64,000 nt of DNA from Myotis daubentonii (taxonomy: Eukaryota; Chordata; Mammalia; Chiroptera; Vespertilionidae). The stretch is from the NCBI RefSeq assembly GCF_963259705.1, contig NC_081844.1, positions 49,461,501-49,525,500 of the forward strand, in the 5' to 3' direction. Positions 20,841-34,873 of the stretch are shown in pieces. Position numbers and translations under genes: made by a program. How positions within the stretch are numbered: the first letter of the stretch is position 1; every line of letters begins with the position of its first letter. The notes below the pieces were generated by a model that saw nothing but the letters and a program-made list of their open reading frames with translations, did no database searches and had not been told where the DNA came from.

Positions 20841-21518
20841 AGAAAACAAACCACATTGCCAGCATTTCTGATAGCATAGGTAAGCAAACTTCTAACAGCA
20901 TATTTAATAAAGCATTTCTGTTGGATGTTTCCACTCATTGGTAGTATAGTGATTGACAGCCCACACAGCTGATAAACTTGCAATCACCTTCAGACAACCT
21001 GGCGGTTACTTCAACGTTGTAACTAAGCATGTTTCTAGTGCCTAGTCCAGCAAATATACTTAGTCACCCCCATTTATTTTCCTGTCGTCTAGGGCCTATA
21101 AAGCAAACTTTGCACTGGCTCTCCCTGAAGCATTGTCCCCTGGTTGCACATTTAAATAAGGTCTTGAAAAGTGTTTTCAATCAATTCATTTGAGATGTTT
21201 GCTTCACTAATAATCACAGGCAAATCAATATGTGCATTTAAGGACTCAATTGAATTATTTTGCTCAGTTCCTTGTGTGTAGTAGGTACTTAATAAATATT
21301 TGTTGAAATAATGTCTGAACATACCCTATTGTTGATAAAAACTGAACTTAAAGAAAAGCCTTAATTTAGGGGGCAGTGTGTTAAAGAAAAAGAGAACTGT
21401 TCTGGAAGACAGGAAATTAAATCTTAGCTGAGCAACACCTAGCAGCGTGACCTTTACCAAAGAACTTTGCCTTGTTTTTGTTTTGTTTTATTTTGTTTTA
21501 TTTCCCTAGGTTCTCAGT

Positions 21519-21573
<55 letters not shown>

Positions 21574-23100
21574 AATTTTCTATTGTCATGTGGCTCCAAA
21601 AACACTAACTCTCAGTTTACATAGAGGGGAACTGATGCCAGCAATCAGCAGTGAGTTATATTAGTTAAAAACAATACCTATCTTTTCAGTTGTAGTTTAT
21701 ATACTATAAAGTTTTTATCTCTTAACCATGCTAAATGTCAAGCTCATAAATCAGGATATTTCTTTCATCTATAATACAGAGCTTTGCTAATTGAATTCAC
21801 AATAGAATTTTAATAATAAAAGATATACATGACAACTTATAATTAATTTATACATTGGAGTAGTGAATGCAAATGCTAGCTTGCCAATGCATTAATATTA
21901 ATGATTAGGTAAATGCATTTTTACTTAATTCATCTGTTCAAAACAACCACACTTTTATATTTCGATTATGCCTTAGCTTAACACACTTAATTAATGTAGA
22001 TTTGGGTGAATTAATAGTTTGTTCTTCTTTAGCAAACTGATATGATCCAGCACTATCCTTCCCAGAGACATGGTGAGAAAATATAAGTATACTTAAACAC
22101 AAGAACGCTTTCTTTGGAAGTCAATCAAAAGAAAATGAACAGTAAAAAAAAAAATTTGTCTAGGTCTTAATATTCTGGTGCTTCTGCATTAGTAAAAGCA
22201 TCAGGGACTCTTCAGGGAAACAAATCAAGTTATATATTTTTTCAACTATCAAGGTCATTTTTGTTTTTAATTATTGAGTTGGGTATGAGGAGGCTCTGTG
22301 ACTTGGGTCACTTAAAAATCCATATTCCAGTGGTGGCAACATCATACTTGCCCACACCTAGGAAATAGCTAGAGTTTTCTGGAATCTGACAAGCCTGACT
22401 TTAATTTACTAAATGAATTTTTACTTTATTTGGCTACTTTGTCATATTTTTAAAAAAATAGATGTAAAGAGAATGCTAATGCATCATATTTTTAACATTT
22501 CAAAACTTCAAATCTTCACCAGAAAGCAGCTGTATATTTTCTAAATTACAGCCACTTTTAAAGCTTTAATGAAAGTGTTTTAAAGTAGTGTCAAAAGGTA
22601 TACAGGAGCATCATTTTTGCATACCATCTTACACATCTGCAGTAACTGTACCACTTTGAGATCCATTCTCAAAGGGATCAAATGATTATCTGTAGTAGAT
22701 CCTTATCTTAACAGTTTTACAAGTCAGACACATCCTGATTCAGTCCACAGCGTGCTAATTTTACCCATTAGAAAATATACCCTGTTTTGAAGGAATAAAC
22801 ATGCAAGCAGCTTGCTCAATGGTCAAGAAAACTTCTTTTTTCTCTTAAAGTTCTGGAATGGACAAAGTTAACCAGGACAGAGGTAGGAGGGAGCTATCAT
22901 CATGAAAACTTTTCTAAGTTTCCAAATCAACTTTGAAACCCACACAGCATTTAGTTTTGGCTTTTGGCAAATTTAGTGGCAATTCCGCCCTCCATTCACT
23001 GTTAACGGTGGTACTCTCAACGTGTTTGGGAGACAGTCTTCCATGGGTCCCTCATGTTTCCACATCTCATGAGCAGAGTCACTGACTGAAAACTGCTCTG
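20841..23100. other. Mostly unique AT-rich DNA; possible L2 end at 21240-21320
   Basis: About 2.3 kb with no gene recognised. GTAGTAGGTACTTAATAAAT then ATTTGTTGAA at 21280-21306 resembles the end of L2 or MIR elements. A GA microsatellite is at 21521-21568. Confidence 0.45.
21521..21568. repeat. (GA)n microsatellite
   Basis: Twenty-four uninterrupted GA units. The RERERE-type frame through it is an artefact. Confidence 0.97.
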
Positions 23101-23530
23101 GAATATCTGTTAAAATGTTTGTACAGTAAACAGCATTGGAACATAAAAATAATGTCTCCCTCTGGAGCTAGGGCAAGTGCATTTACAACCTTAGAAAACA
23201 GAGACTGTATCTTCATTCAGAGCAAAGGGCAGGACTACTTGCTATCCAGTCTGATAAAGAACATGTTTTCTTCTTGTGCAACGAATGGGCATCCTTATGG
23301 CCCATACAATAGAACTGGCATCCTTCAACTCATAGATCTCTCATGTAACTTACTCATGGTGTGTGCTGTTACTACCTGGTGCTCTTTGCTTTGGGCTCCA
23401 GGAAATAGCTTAAACTCTGGCTACTGCTATGAGCAATAAACCATCCTTTATCTCTGACCCAGGAGTCTTGTCTCTTCTGTCACTGTTCATGAAACTATGT
23501 ATGACAGGCTACCATACTAGCTTACAAATA
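23101..23530 (+). mobile_element. Possible old LTR (unassigned ERV class)
   Basis: The region from TGTTAAAATGTTTGTACAG (about 23108) through a GAGCAATAAACCATCC poly(A)-signal context at 23435 and CTCTGACCCAGGAGTCTTGTC has the layout of a mammalian LTR R/U5. I cannot place a family or find a duplication. The 106-codon plus frame at 23119-23439 is probably chance. Confidence 0.33.
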
Positions 23531-25029
23531 GTATGCTATCTTTCACACCATTCACACTGAAACAAAGGTTACTCACAGATTTCTCTATCCCACTAGTTTT
23601 TGGAAGATGAAATAGAATCAGAGAATCTTAAAATAACCCCTTGTCAAGAGAATCATCATTATAATATAGAGCATCCCTTTTAGGCATTTAGGTTGAGAGT
23701 TATAACATTAAGAAAGTATCTACACCATGGGTAATGTAAATGCAGGGCATTTCTGATCAAAAGAGTTTAACAGCCATATTTGTGTTTTGATTTTTGCCTG
23801 GGACTCTTAAAAAATATTAAAGTATTTTTGTTAAAACTCATGAAATTTATTAGATTCATTCTTCCTAGTTATAAAGAATTTAGAACTATTATGTTCTCTT
23901 TGATGTTATTAACATCGGATTCCAATTTTTAAATTATTCTTCAATAGTTCTTGCACAATCTCAAAATGAGTACTGGATGGGATACATTAATACTGGGATC
24001 TCATTTCTCAGAAAAATATTTTCTAAAATATTCTTTTTTTCAAAAATAATTTACTCTATTAGAAAACAATTTGAGATGTATTAATAATATTCAGACACTA
24101 TGATATATGCAGAATAAATATATCAACATCCAGTAATTAGTACATTCCTTAACATTTAATTAATTGATTTTTCCCATGATCCTCTTTACTACTGTCTTCA
24201 CCACCGATTTTGCTCTTAAATAATAGTCTGAATTGCTTCCTGAGCTGTGAAAAGACATATGACTATTTTAAAGGCCTTCCCTTGAGCATCCTTCAAGCAG
24301 TCAGATATTTCAGATGGAATGGCACAAATTTCCCTCAGTCAGGAAATAATGCCCCCAGGTTTGCCTGAAGGTTCCCAGCCTCTAAGCAGTCATGGCTTTG
24401 ATGGCTTGTTTAATGTTTGTCTCCTTCCCTTGAGTTGTCTCTTGCCACTCTTCATGAATCCACATCTACCTTTTTTTAAATACTAAGAGTAAAAATCACC
24501 TCCCACAAATGACATTTGAATTACACTGTATTACTGTGCATAGTGACACTCTCTGGACTTATTAAACCAAGCAAACTCTTTGGCCCACTTGTAACTACTC
24601 TCACAGGTAAGCAATTCGATTTAGGTAGTAAAGGAATCATGAGGCGATTTTTGTTTGCAGGAGTAGCTCTGCATTGTAAAGCTAGACATAGTGTCCTCCA
24701 GTCACATAAAAATGTCAGCATTTTAAGTTCTTTAAGTGGTCCCAGTAGGTATTGTCAAAGAGCACTCCTACTGTCCTAAGATTTTTCCCTCAAGCCTGAC
24801 TTTGATGATGGTCTTCAGCAAGCAATGCAGCAGTGTGATCAGTACAGCAGGTAAGAAAAGGGATGTAAGATACGGTACCAACCCTGACAGGATTTATAGT
24901 CAGTCAATGAAAGTATACGGTAATAAGCTGAAATATTAATACATACATATTACAGGGTTATAAAAACAATAGGAAGTTAAATTGGGATGGGAAATTATGA
25001 CCCAGAAAAAAAATAGAAGAAATAAATAA
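23531..25029. other. Unique-looking DNA, nothing recognised
   Basis: No gene supported. Overlapping 66- and 87-codon frames on opposite strands at 24516-24779 cannot both be real, and neither is recognised. Confidence 0.45.
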
Positions 25030-25479
25030 TCCTATCTAATAAAAAGAGAATATGCTAATTCACTGACCCACACTCAAAGATGGCAGCACCCACAGCCATT
25101 AAGGAGGAAATATGCTAACTGACTTCCCCGCCCTCAAAGATGGTGGCACCCACAGTCACAAGATGGCAGCGCCCAGTCCCCTCAGCCCTGCCAGGTCAGC
25201 AGGCACGTGGCAAGGCCAGGCCCACCCTCAGGCCCGACGCGCAGGCAAGTCTTGGATGGCGGCTGCCCAGCCGCCCAGGGCCACCCGAGGCTCAGGTAAC
25301 CAGGGCCGGCCGAGGCTTGTGCTGACGGCAGTGGCAGCAGCAGAGGTGTGATGGGGCTGTTGCCTTCCCCTGATTGCCAGGTCGCCTCCCACCCCTGAGG
25401 GCTCCCGAACTGTGAGAGGGGGCAGGCCAGGCTGAGGGACCCCCCTCCAGTGCATGAATTTTCATGCACTGGGCCTCTG

Positions 25480-25480
<1 letters not shown>
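25030..25480 (+). mobile_element. HeliBat Helitron (451 bp), upstream member of a pair
   Basis: It starts TCCTATCTAATAAAAAGAG at 25030 after A25029. It has about two copies of the reverse complement of the 60-bp VNTR unit seen at 9651-10010 (CTCAAAGATGGCAGCACCC), then a GC-rich body. It ends TGCATGAATTTTCATGCACT, then GGGCCTCTGG at 25480 (CTAG mutated to CTGG), before T25481. Confidence 0.9.

Positions 25481-25546
<66 letters not shown>
25481..25546. repeat. (TG)n(TA)n microsatellite between two Helitrons
   Basis: It begins directly at the 3' end of the upstream Helitron and runs into the 5' region of the next. (TG)n is followed by (TA)n. The TA part could derive from the TATATA of a Helitron 5' end. 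Confidence 0.95.
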
Positions 25547-25548
<2 letters not shown>

Positions 25549-26420
25549 CCTAATATGAAAATAGACCAAACAGCAGAACAACCAACAAAAACAAACAACC
25601 GGTCGCTATGATGTGTGCTGACCACCAGTGGGTGCATGTGGAACATGGTGGACATTGGCAGTAGCAGGATGGTGAAGCAGATGAGCGGGAGCGCCAGATC
25701 AAGGTGGGGCACCAGTGGCTATCATCGGGGCGAGCTTCTGGTGATTACTGAAAATTCTTTGCTCCCACACACTGCGATCCCACCGGGCACTCACACCTGC
25801 TGCCAGTGCCCGCACCTGCTGCTGGCACCAGCACCGCTTGCACACCCTGCCGAGGCCAGCACCAGCCCCAATTGCTCAGCGCTGTCAGTGGGTGCGAGTG
25901 CTGGCTGCCAACCTGATCGCCCTTCAGGGTTTCTCCACCCCCCTGATCCTGAGGGGTGATCAGGGCTGGCAGCCGCCTCTTGCATCCTCTGCCAGCGATG
26001 GCCCCGCTTGCACCTACTGCCAGTGCTGGAGCCACCACTTGCACCCACTGCCAGTCCCTGGTACTGGTCCCTATCACTTGGTGCCATCAGCAGGTCCAAG
26101 CAGCAACTGCTGGCCCCAGTCATCCCTGAGGGCCCCCTGTTCCTGAGGGGCAAATGGGGCAGCAGCCACAGCTTGCACCTGCTACTGGCGCCAGACCCAA
26201 TTGCTCCGCGCCATCAGTGGTCATGAGCGGGGCCAGCGCCGTCAGCACGTGGGAGCGGCAGTGGCGGGAATGGGGCTGCCAGCAGATAGGGGCCAGGGGC
26301 TGTGACAGGAGGGGCTGGGCAGGGGGCAGACAAAGGGCCAAGACCTGCCCCTGTGCCCACCACAGGCTCACAGCCCACAGTTCCTTTCAAGGTGCACGAA
26401 ATCATGCACTGGGCCCCTAG
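25547..26420 (+). mobile_element. HeliBat Helitron (about 870 bp), downstream member of a pair
   Basis: The 5' edge is blurred by the microsatellite. CCCTAATATGAAAATAGACC followed by GGTCGCTATGATGTGTGCTG and ACCACCAGTGGG matches the usual HeliBat 5' section. It ends GGTGCACGAAATCATGCACT, then GGGCCCCTAG at 26420, before T26421. The GC-rich body has degenerate CACCTGCTGCCAGTGC-type repeats. The 60-120-codon frames on both strands here are compositional. Confidence 0.82.
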
Positions 26421-27039
26421 TAGAGAATAAAAGAGTAATAACATCCCAAAGAGTGGAAGTGAAACAGAAAGTCAAGATGGTAAAGCGAAAGGAGCCCAGG
26501 ATTTGAATTTAAATTCTAGTTCTGTCTTTATTGATGAGAATAGACTATGGTTATGTTGAGATAACAACTCCCAAATCTCAGTGGTTTAAAACAGAAGTTC
26601 TTCCCCCCCCCCCGCCCCCCCCCCCCCGCTCCTTTCACATTACAAGAGAATCACTAATTAACCACATGTTTGTTTCATCCTAGTCGTTTAGACTTGGGAT
26701 ATTTAAGTTGCCACTACCTTGATCAGATCCATTTACCATGCTGGAGGCAAAAGAGAGTTCAGGGAGATTTTACCGCGATGTTCAGCCCAGATGCATTGCA
26801 TGGCAGTGATCACTACTCATCGGCCAGAACTAGACACCAAGTTTCATCCAACCACAAAGCGTTGCACACAAAGCGACCAATTAATAAAATTCTTATTAAT
26901 ATGTGAACAGAATGAGGGGAGAATAGGAAATGTATGACCTATCGGTCAAATTACTACCAAAAGTATTCATCGGGTAATGTATGTATTAAATCCTGAATCC
27001 TGCTTCCTAATTTGCTCAGTATGTGAAATTAAATGACTA
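26421..27039. other. Unique DNA with a C-rich homopolymer, nothing recognised
   Basis: A near-pure C tract lies at 26603-26627, interrupted once by G. No gene seen. Confidence 0.5.
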
Positions 27040-27200
27040 CTAAACATTTGTGAACCCCAATTTCCTCATCTATAAAACAGTAATAAAACTACTTACCACA
27101 TAGGAATACTCAAAATTAAATGATCAAATGTATAGAATAAACCTAACAGAGAAGTTAACATATACTAAATGCCTAAGAAGATTAAGTTCTGTAAAGACCT
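27040..27200 (+). mobile_element. MIR SINE fragment
   Basis: AATTTCCTCATCTATAAAAC, then AGTAATAAAACTACTTACC, is the MIR core-to-tail string CCTCATCTGTAAAATGGGG...ATAATACCTACC, followed by AAATGATC and TACTAAATGCC. Ancient and diverged. Confidence 0.6.
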
Positions 27201-28559
27201 CTCTGCAAACACCAATACTGCTGATGGCTCAAAATTTGGGAGACTTCAGAAAGTTCATTACTCATGCACATGACAATGAGACCAGCAGTTAAGCATCCCA
27301 CTGAGTCTTCATGGAGAAGTTGGCCCTAAACCAGAGCTACAGCAACATTTAGCAGAAGACATTCATGTCAGTCGGGCTAAGAGATGGACATGGGAACACT
27401 GGTTGTGCGTATGGAGGGGCAGAGAGAACAATCTGAAAGAGCACTGGATGTTTTTTCTCAAGGTCAGTGTAATGTTGCTTTACCTTCATCATCCTCTTTA
27501 TTTTTTTGTGGTTCCTTTTCCCCGTCTCAGTGATTCTGTCTGTTCCCTCTCTTGTCCTTGGGAAAGTTACTTTACTTCTCCGAGTTTTAATGAGATCATT
27601 TGGATAAACCGAAATAACATTCCCTGTATCCCAAGACTATTTTAAGTTTCAACAAGTAGTTTCAACATGAAAGTACCTAACACAATGTAAGTATGCACTG
27701 TTTACTTTAAAATAATAATAAATAAGATAACCATTTTGAGGATTTTGAATTTAGTAACTCTACTTTCCAATTCTAGAGTGCTAATGAATTCCTGCATTTG
27801 ATATTTCATAAATGCTTGTTGGAGAAACACATTGTATGAAATACATGGTTAGCTCTCTCAGACATATACTGTAGACTATAATTAAGATTTATATAATCAG
27901 AATGATGAATTTATGCTACTTGTGTTTATCTTGAAACACAAATATATTTTCAATCACACTTATGTGTATTTGTAAAACTGATAAATATGCACATGTATTT
28001 ATATTTAGATCTACAATATGTCCATGTAATCTCAGAAGTCTCACATTTCACTTTTTGGTCCCAAGAAGGGATTCATTACACAGCTGGCACACAAATATTT
28101 GGTAAATATGAGGTCTATACATATTATTTGTTTAGATTCAATGTACTAAAAGTCCTCTGGGGAAAATATGGAAAATGGCTAATCAGAACTGGAGATTGAT
28201 TTTATTGATTATCCATGTTTTAGTTTTCTAGTCAATAACTAATACTTAATATTAGTGAAACATAATCCAAATAGAAAATCTCTTATGCATTACCTGTCTT
28301 ACAGACATGTAGAATTTATATTTTTTGCAATTTAAATAAAACTATGTAGGTGAAAAAATAAATAGGAGGAAATTGTGTAACGATATTAAAATACTTTATA
28401 TACAGTTTTAAAGCATTGTTTGTTGATTTTACTCTGATTAAATGATAAAAAATAAAATTATACCTAACTAATTTACTAATTATAATTAATGAAATAATTA
28501 TAATGAACTAAATAATTATGTAGAATTCACTGCATAATACAAATACATGTATCATCCTA
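27201..28559. other. AT-rich DNA with possible MIR remnant at about 27550-27710
   Basis: CCTTGGGAAAGTTACTTTAC, then TTCTCCGAGTTT, at about 27558 resembles the middle of MIR. Otherwise no gene or repeat is recognised. Confidence 0.4.
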
Positions 28560-28770
28560 ATTTGTCTTATTCTAGTCAGCAGATGGATTCATTCATTTCT
28601 TAGCTATTTGTTGAGTGTTTACCACCTGCCAAACACTGTTCTAGGTGCAGGAGTACAGCAAGATGTATAGCAGTTTACAACCTAATGGAACAAAACATTA
28701 AAAAAAATAAATCAATGAAATATTTATCTTGAGGAAGAGTGATGAGTTCTTTGGATAAAATTAGATATAA
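28560..28770 (+). mobile_element. Ancient mammalian interspersed repeat (family unsure)
   Basis: ATTCATTCATTTCTTAGC, then TATTTGTTGAGTGTTTACCA and CACTGTTCTAGGTGCAGG, is the common ATTCATTCAACAAATATTTA...GGCACTGTTCTAGG string of old repeats. I cannot give the family with confidence. Confidence 0.45.
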
Positions 28771-29075
28771 AAGTTGGAGATAAGGAATGGTTATGGTTAT
28801 TCCATTTTCAATTATGGTTTTGGAAAGCCTCAGCAATCAAGTGGCATATATGCCTAATTGCAATGAGAGTCAGTGGAAAAAAGGATGACCAGGTATTTCT
28901 AGAATCTAAATAATGAATGATACAGACAAAATAAAAAGGATCTAAGGGAAAGGAAAGGTAGTTCCCAGTGGTCAGGTGGGAATTGGGTGTGAGTGGAAAC
29001 TATCTGGTGGTTCTTACAGGGGCTTGCACAACTCAGGATGCCTCTCTGTTCCTGTCTATACACACTTCCACATGG

Positions 29076-29116
<41 letters not shown>

Positions 29117-29736
29117 AAATGCCTTTTGTAGCTTAATTTCACTTCTCTCTCAAGTTGTTTCAAAAGTAAGTACCACCATGACGTTCTCTGTCTCTCTGTT
29201 TTAAATACCAGCAATCAAGTATTATTTCTAGTTAAAGACTCTCAGAGATTCAATTAAATAGTATCTACTGTGTTCATGGCACAGGAATAACAGGATTAGA
29301 AAGTCATAGTTTTGACCTCAACATGCATAACTTAGGGCAGACACACAGTACAAAATAAATATTTATTGGGAATGTTGGAGTATGAGCCAATATGTTGTAT
29401 TAACAATATGTTTTGACAATATTCACAAAGGTGTTATTATTTCTAAGTATTGGGATAGGATAAAACTGATTATTAGTCCCTGAGGAGGAGGACATGAATA
29501 ATAATTTAAAGATAGTGGAATAAGGTCAATCCTTTCCTTGTATTTACCCAGACCAGAAACTTCAAGAACATATTTACTTTTACATGTGACTAAATTTCTA
29601 CAATGATATTTGGCATTGAAGTATACGTTTACATTTTTTCTTATTTTATTTTTTATTTGTCTGGCTATCAAACCTATCTTGAATGTTATCCCTAGCTAAT
29701 TAATATATTTAAAGAATTTATGTACTCAGAAAAATC
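28771..29736. other. Unique DNA; (CA)n microsatellite at 29077-29111
   Basis: No gene supported. An uninterrupted CA repeat of about 17 units interrupts otherwise ordinary AT-rich sequence. Confidence 0.55.
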
Positions 29737-29885
29737 CTTAACATTTCTATGAATTTTGATTTCTTATTTATAAGATGAAAACAGGTACATCTTCATAAGA
29801 TAGTTTTTAAGATAAAATAATACAATTCAGATCTTAGCTTAGTGTCTGCCACATGAAAATCCCAGTAAAGCTTAGTCACTCTATT
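29737..29885 (+). mobile_element. MIR SINE fragment
   Basis: ATTTCTTATTTATAAGATG, then AAAACAGGTACATCTTCATA and the following TTAGCTTAGTGTCTGCCAC, parallels the MIR 3' half. Confidence 0.5.
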
Positions 29886-29891
29886 AAAATA

Positions 29892-30231
29892 CTAGAGGCC
29901 TGGTGCACGAATTTGTGCAAGGGTTGGGGGTTACTTGGCCTGGCTGGAGATCAGGCAATCGGGGCCAATAGGGGCTGATCAGGGACGTCTAGCCCAGTCC
30001 CAATCAGGGCTTATTAGGGCTGATCGGAGCTGGTCTGCCAGGGAGAGGGGCTGTGGGAGGTTGGCTGTGGGAATGCACTGACCACTAGGGTGAAGCTCTT
30101 GCATTAAGTGTCTGCCCCTGGTGGTCAGTGCACATTATAGTGACCAGTCGACCGGTTGTTTGGTCAACCAGTATATTTGGTCGACCAGTCGTAACAGTCA
30201 CTTAGGCTTTCTATAGAGAGATTATAATATT
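29892..30231 (-). mobile_element. HeliBat Helitron (340 bp)
   Basis: The 3' end is at the left: the complement of CTAGAGGCCTGGTGCACGAA, with hairpin GGTGCACGAATTTGTGCA and A29891. The 5' end is at the right: TCTCTCTATAGAAAGCC on the minus strand, TC being the complement of GA at 30230-30231, and T30232. Near the 5' end lie imperfect inverted copies of GACCAGTCGACC / GGTCGACCAGTC (30143-30195). Confidence 0.9.
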
Positions 30232-30304
30232 ACGAAAGAATTTAGCAAATATATATATATAATGTAAGTGCCAAAGATGTGTGTTCAATGTAAGGGAAAA
30301 TTAA

Positions 30305-30612
30305 TATATATTTATTTTATTTTATTTTTAAACTCTATTGTTGAAAGTATTACATAGGTCTTCCTTTTACCCCATTAACCTCTTCCTGCATGCTTCCCAC
30401 TCAGGCCCTCACCACCCATTGTCTGTGTCCACAGGTTATGCATATATGCATACAAGTCCATTGGTTGATCTCTTCCCACCTACCCTCCCCTGCCTTCCCT
30501 TCTATGTCTCTGGGTCTATTTTTGATCATCAGTTTATTTGGTTCATTAGATTCCACATATGAGTGAGATCATGTGATACTTATCTTTCTCTGACTGGTTT
30601 ATATGTTTATTT
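30305..30612 (-). mobile_element. LINE-1 3' end fragment, minus strand
   Basis: A T-rich left edge (complement of an A tail) is followed by TTGTCTGTGTCCACAGGTTA, GTCCATTGGTTGATCTCTTC and CACATATGAGTGAGATCATG. These are the reverse complement of the L1 ORF2 end/3' UTR and match the homologous stretch at 44520-44790. Confidence 0.8.
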
Positions 30613-32600
<1,988 letters not shown>

Positions 32601-33490
32601 GAGTTAATCCTACTCCTTTACTTTGTTATTAAATACTATCGTTTATCAAATCTCACTGCTAGCCATTTATCTCACTCCATTCACTCAGCCTAGGCGTTTT
32701 CAACATAGTCTATAGTTTCAAATGCATGTACTGCTTCCCACGAACCCAATCTTCTGATCGGTATAGTTAGCCTATTTCACAGCTCCATCTTCACGTTTCA
32801 AAAGCATCTCCTCATAGCATACATACCCACATGTGAAGTCATGCTTTCCCAGATTTTCATTCATCCATTTACTCAAACAGAAACAAAGAGGACATCTTTG
32901 ACATCTCTGGTTCCCTTACCTTCATACTAAACACACCAGTAAGTTCTGTTATTTCTACCTTCAGAAAATATCTCTCACATATCAGTTTCTCGCCAAGTCT
33001 ACAGTCACAACCCTAGCGCATGCTATCAGCACCACTTCTTCCTAATCTGCCCCAATCACTTCCCTGCTGTCCTTCCACATTTATGTACATGAATCTTCAA
33101 GCCATTCTCCACACAACAGTCCCAGTGATTACAAAAAATCCAACAATTACGTTATTGCCCTTGTCAGTAATTTTAAAATATACTAATTTACCTTTAAGGT
33201 AAAAACAAAATTACTAACATAGCCTGCAAATTCTCCCAAGTCCAGACTCAGCATGTCTTTCTCTTTCTCTAAATAACTGCTTTTCTGACACACTAATCTT
33301 CACTCAGTTCTTTGAACTTATTTGTTCAATTACTACTATTGGCTTTTGTATGCTATTTCTTTCACATGAAATTCAATCTTTTCTTTCCCAATTATTATAC
33401 AAATGCCTTCACACATCAAACAAATCCTTCAAAGATCCTATCCATAATACTAAGCCTGAGTTAGAGTTCCTAGTCACTCACAATCATAAG
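32601..33490 (+). mobile_element. LINE-2 3' fragment
   Basis: Plus-strand sequence follows the L2 3' region: GCCATTCTCCACACAACAGT with CCCAGTGATTACAAAAAATC, AACATAGCCTGCAAATTCTC, CTTCACTCAGTTCTTTGAAC and ATGAAATTCAATCTTTTC. The match is clearest at about 33050-33480 and weak before that. Ancient, no function. Confidence 0.6.
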
Positions 33491-33514
33491 TTGGTTTTCC
33501 TTTACTTCAGAACA

Positions 33515-34285
33515 TCTATACTAATAAAAGAGAAAAATGGTAATTGGCGTACGACGATACCCTTTTCATTGGCTAATCAGGGCTATATGCAAATTAACTG
33601 CCAACTATGATTGGCAGTTAACTGCCAACTAAGATTGGCAGTTAACTGCCAACAAGATGGCGGTTAATTTGCATATGTAGGCACAATGCAGGGAGGCGAA
33701 AGGGAAAGCAGGAAGAAGCCCCCTGCCACTGACAGTGATCGGAAACCCAGGGGGGAGCTAAGAGCTGGAGGGCAGGGCAAAGGCAGCCCTGGGGCCGCCT
33801 TTGCCCTGCCCCCCAGCCATGATCAGAGAATCAGGCGCCTTTTCCGCCCTGGCCAGTGATAGCAGGAAGTAGGGGTGGAGCCAGCGATGGGAGCTGGGCA
33901 CGGTCGAAGCTGGCAGTCCCAGGAGCTAGGGGTCCCTTGCCTGGGCCTAAAGCGGAGCCCACGATTGCAGGGCCGCTGCAGCTGTGGGTCCCCGCTGCCC
34001 GAGCCGGACGCCTAGGCCAGAGGCATCCTGCAGGGGCAGGGGTAGAGCCCGCGCGATCACGGCGCCCCCCGCTGCCACTGCAGGTCCCCACTGCCCGGGG
34101 CCGGACGCCTAGGCCAGAGGCGTCAGGCCTGGGCAAGGGGCCGATCCCGCGATTGGAGGGTGATGGGGGTCGACGCCTGAGGGCTTCCCAGTATGTGAGA
34201 GGGGGCAGGCTGGGCTGAGGGACACTCCCCCCCGCACCCCCCACATACACACCCAGTGCACGAATTTCGTGCACCGGGCCCCTAG
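33515..34285 (+). mobile_element. HeliBat Helitron (771 bp), complete non-autonomous copy
   Basis: It starts TCTATACTAATAAAAGAG at 33515 after A33514. It ends GTGCACGAATTTCGTGCAC, a perfect palindromic stem, then CGGGCCCCTAG at 34285, before T34286. The 5' part holds two full TTGGCAGTTAACTGCCAA units. The rest is a GC- and CpG-rich body of about 570 bp shared with 46242-46963 and 59504-60183. Open frames of 100-170 codons on both strands are shadows of that GC-rich body. Confidence 0.94.
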
Positions 34286-34455
34286 TCTGTTTATAATTAT
34301 ACAGTATTAATATGATTGCTTGAATGTTGGCCTGCTTCACTAGACTATACATCTATCTGTTTTCTTCTTTAAACTTCATAAATGCAGGGATATGGGGTGG
34401 TTTGTTCAGCATTATATCATGTGGGTCTAGCAAATCACCTGACCCTTATTAGACA

Positions 34456-34873
34456 TCCTATCTAATAAAAGAGTAATATGCAAGTTGACCATCACTCCAA
34501 CACACAAGATGGTCACCCCCATGTGGACACAAGGTGGCCAGCAGGGGAAGGCAGTTGGGAGGGACCAGGCCTGCAAGAGAGGGCAGTTAGGGGTGACCGG
34601 GCCGGCAGAGGGCAGTTGAAGGAGACCCAGGCCAGCAGGGGAGGGCAGTTAGGGGCAATCAGGCCAGCAGAGGAGAAGTTAGGTGTCAATCAGGCTGGCA
34701 AGGGAGTGGTTAGGGACAATCAGGCAGGCAGACAGGCGAGTGGTTGGGAGCCAGCAGTTCTGGACTGGCAGTCGGACATCCCTCAAGGAGTCCCAGATTG
34801 GAGAGGGTGCAGGCTGGGCTGAGGGACAACCCCTCCGCCCCCCCAGCACGAATTTCGTGCACCGAGCCTCTAG
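34456..34873 (+). mobile_element. HeliBat Helitron (418 bp)
   Basis: It starts TCCTATCTAATAAAAGAGTA at 34456 after A34455. It ends GCACGAATTTCGTGCACCGA, then GCCTCTAG at 34873, before T34874. The interior has repeats of GGCAGTTRGGGGYRAYC-AGGC type (about 34550-34740), period about 40-45 bp. Non-coding. Confidence 0.93.

Noticed and set aside
20938..20965. tRNA-like start (TGGTAGTATAGTGATTGACA)
   Set aside because: Only the D-arm side resembles a tRNA. No T-arm or acceptor stem follows.
24516..24779. Opposite-strand frames that might be an exon
   Set aside because: No recognised domain, and no convincing splice sites or poly(A) context. They cannot both be real.
25182..26444. Clusters of 60-176-codon frames on both strands
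   Set aside because: All lie in two GC-rich non-autonomous Helitrons and the microsatellite between them. Overlapping frames on both strands rule out a simple coding reading.
33831..34352. Long minus frame (173 codons), and similar frames at 46266-46861 and 59594-60082
   Set aside because: The same Helitron body is open on both strands because it is GC-rich and stop-poor. The frames cross element ends into host DNA.
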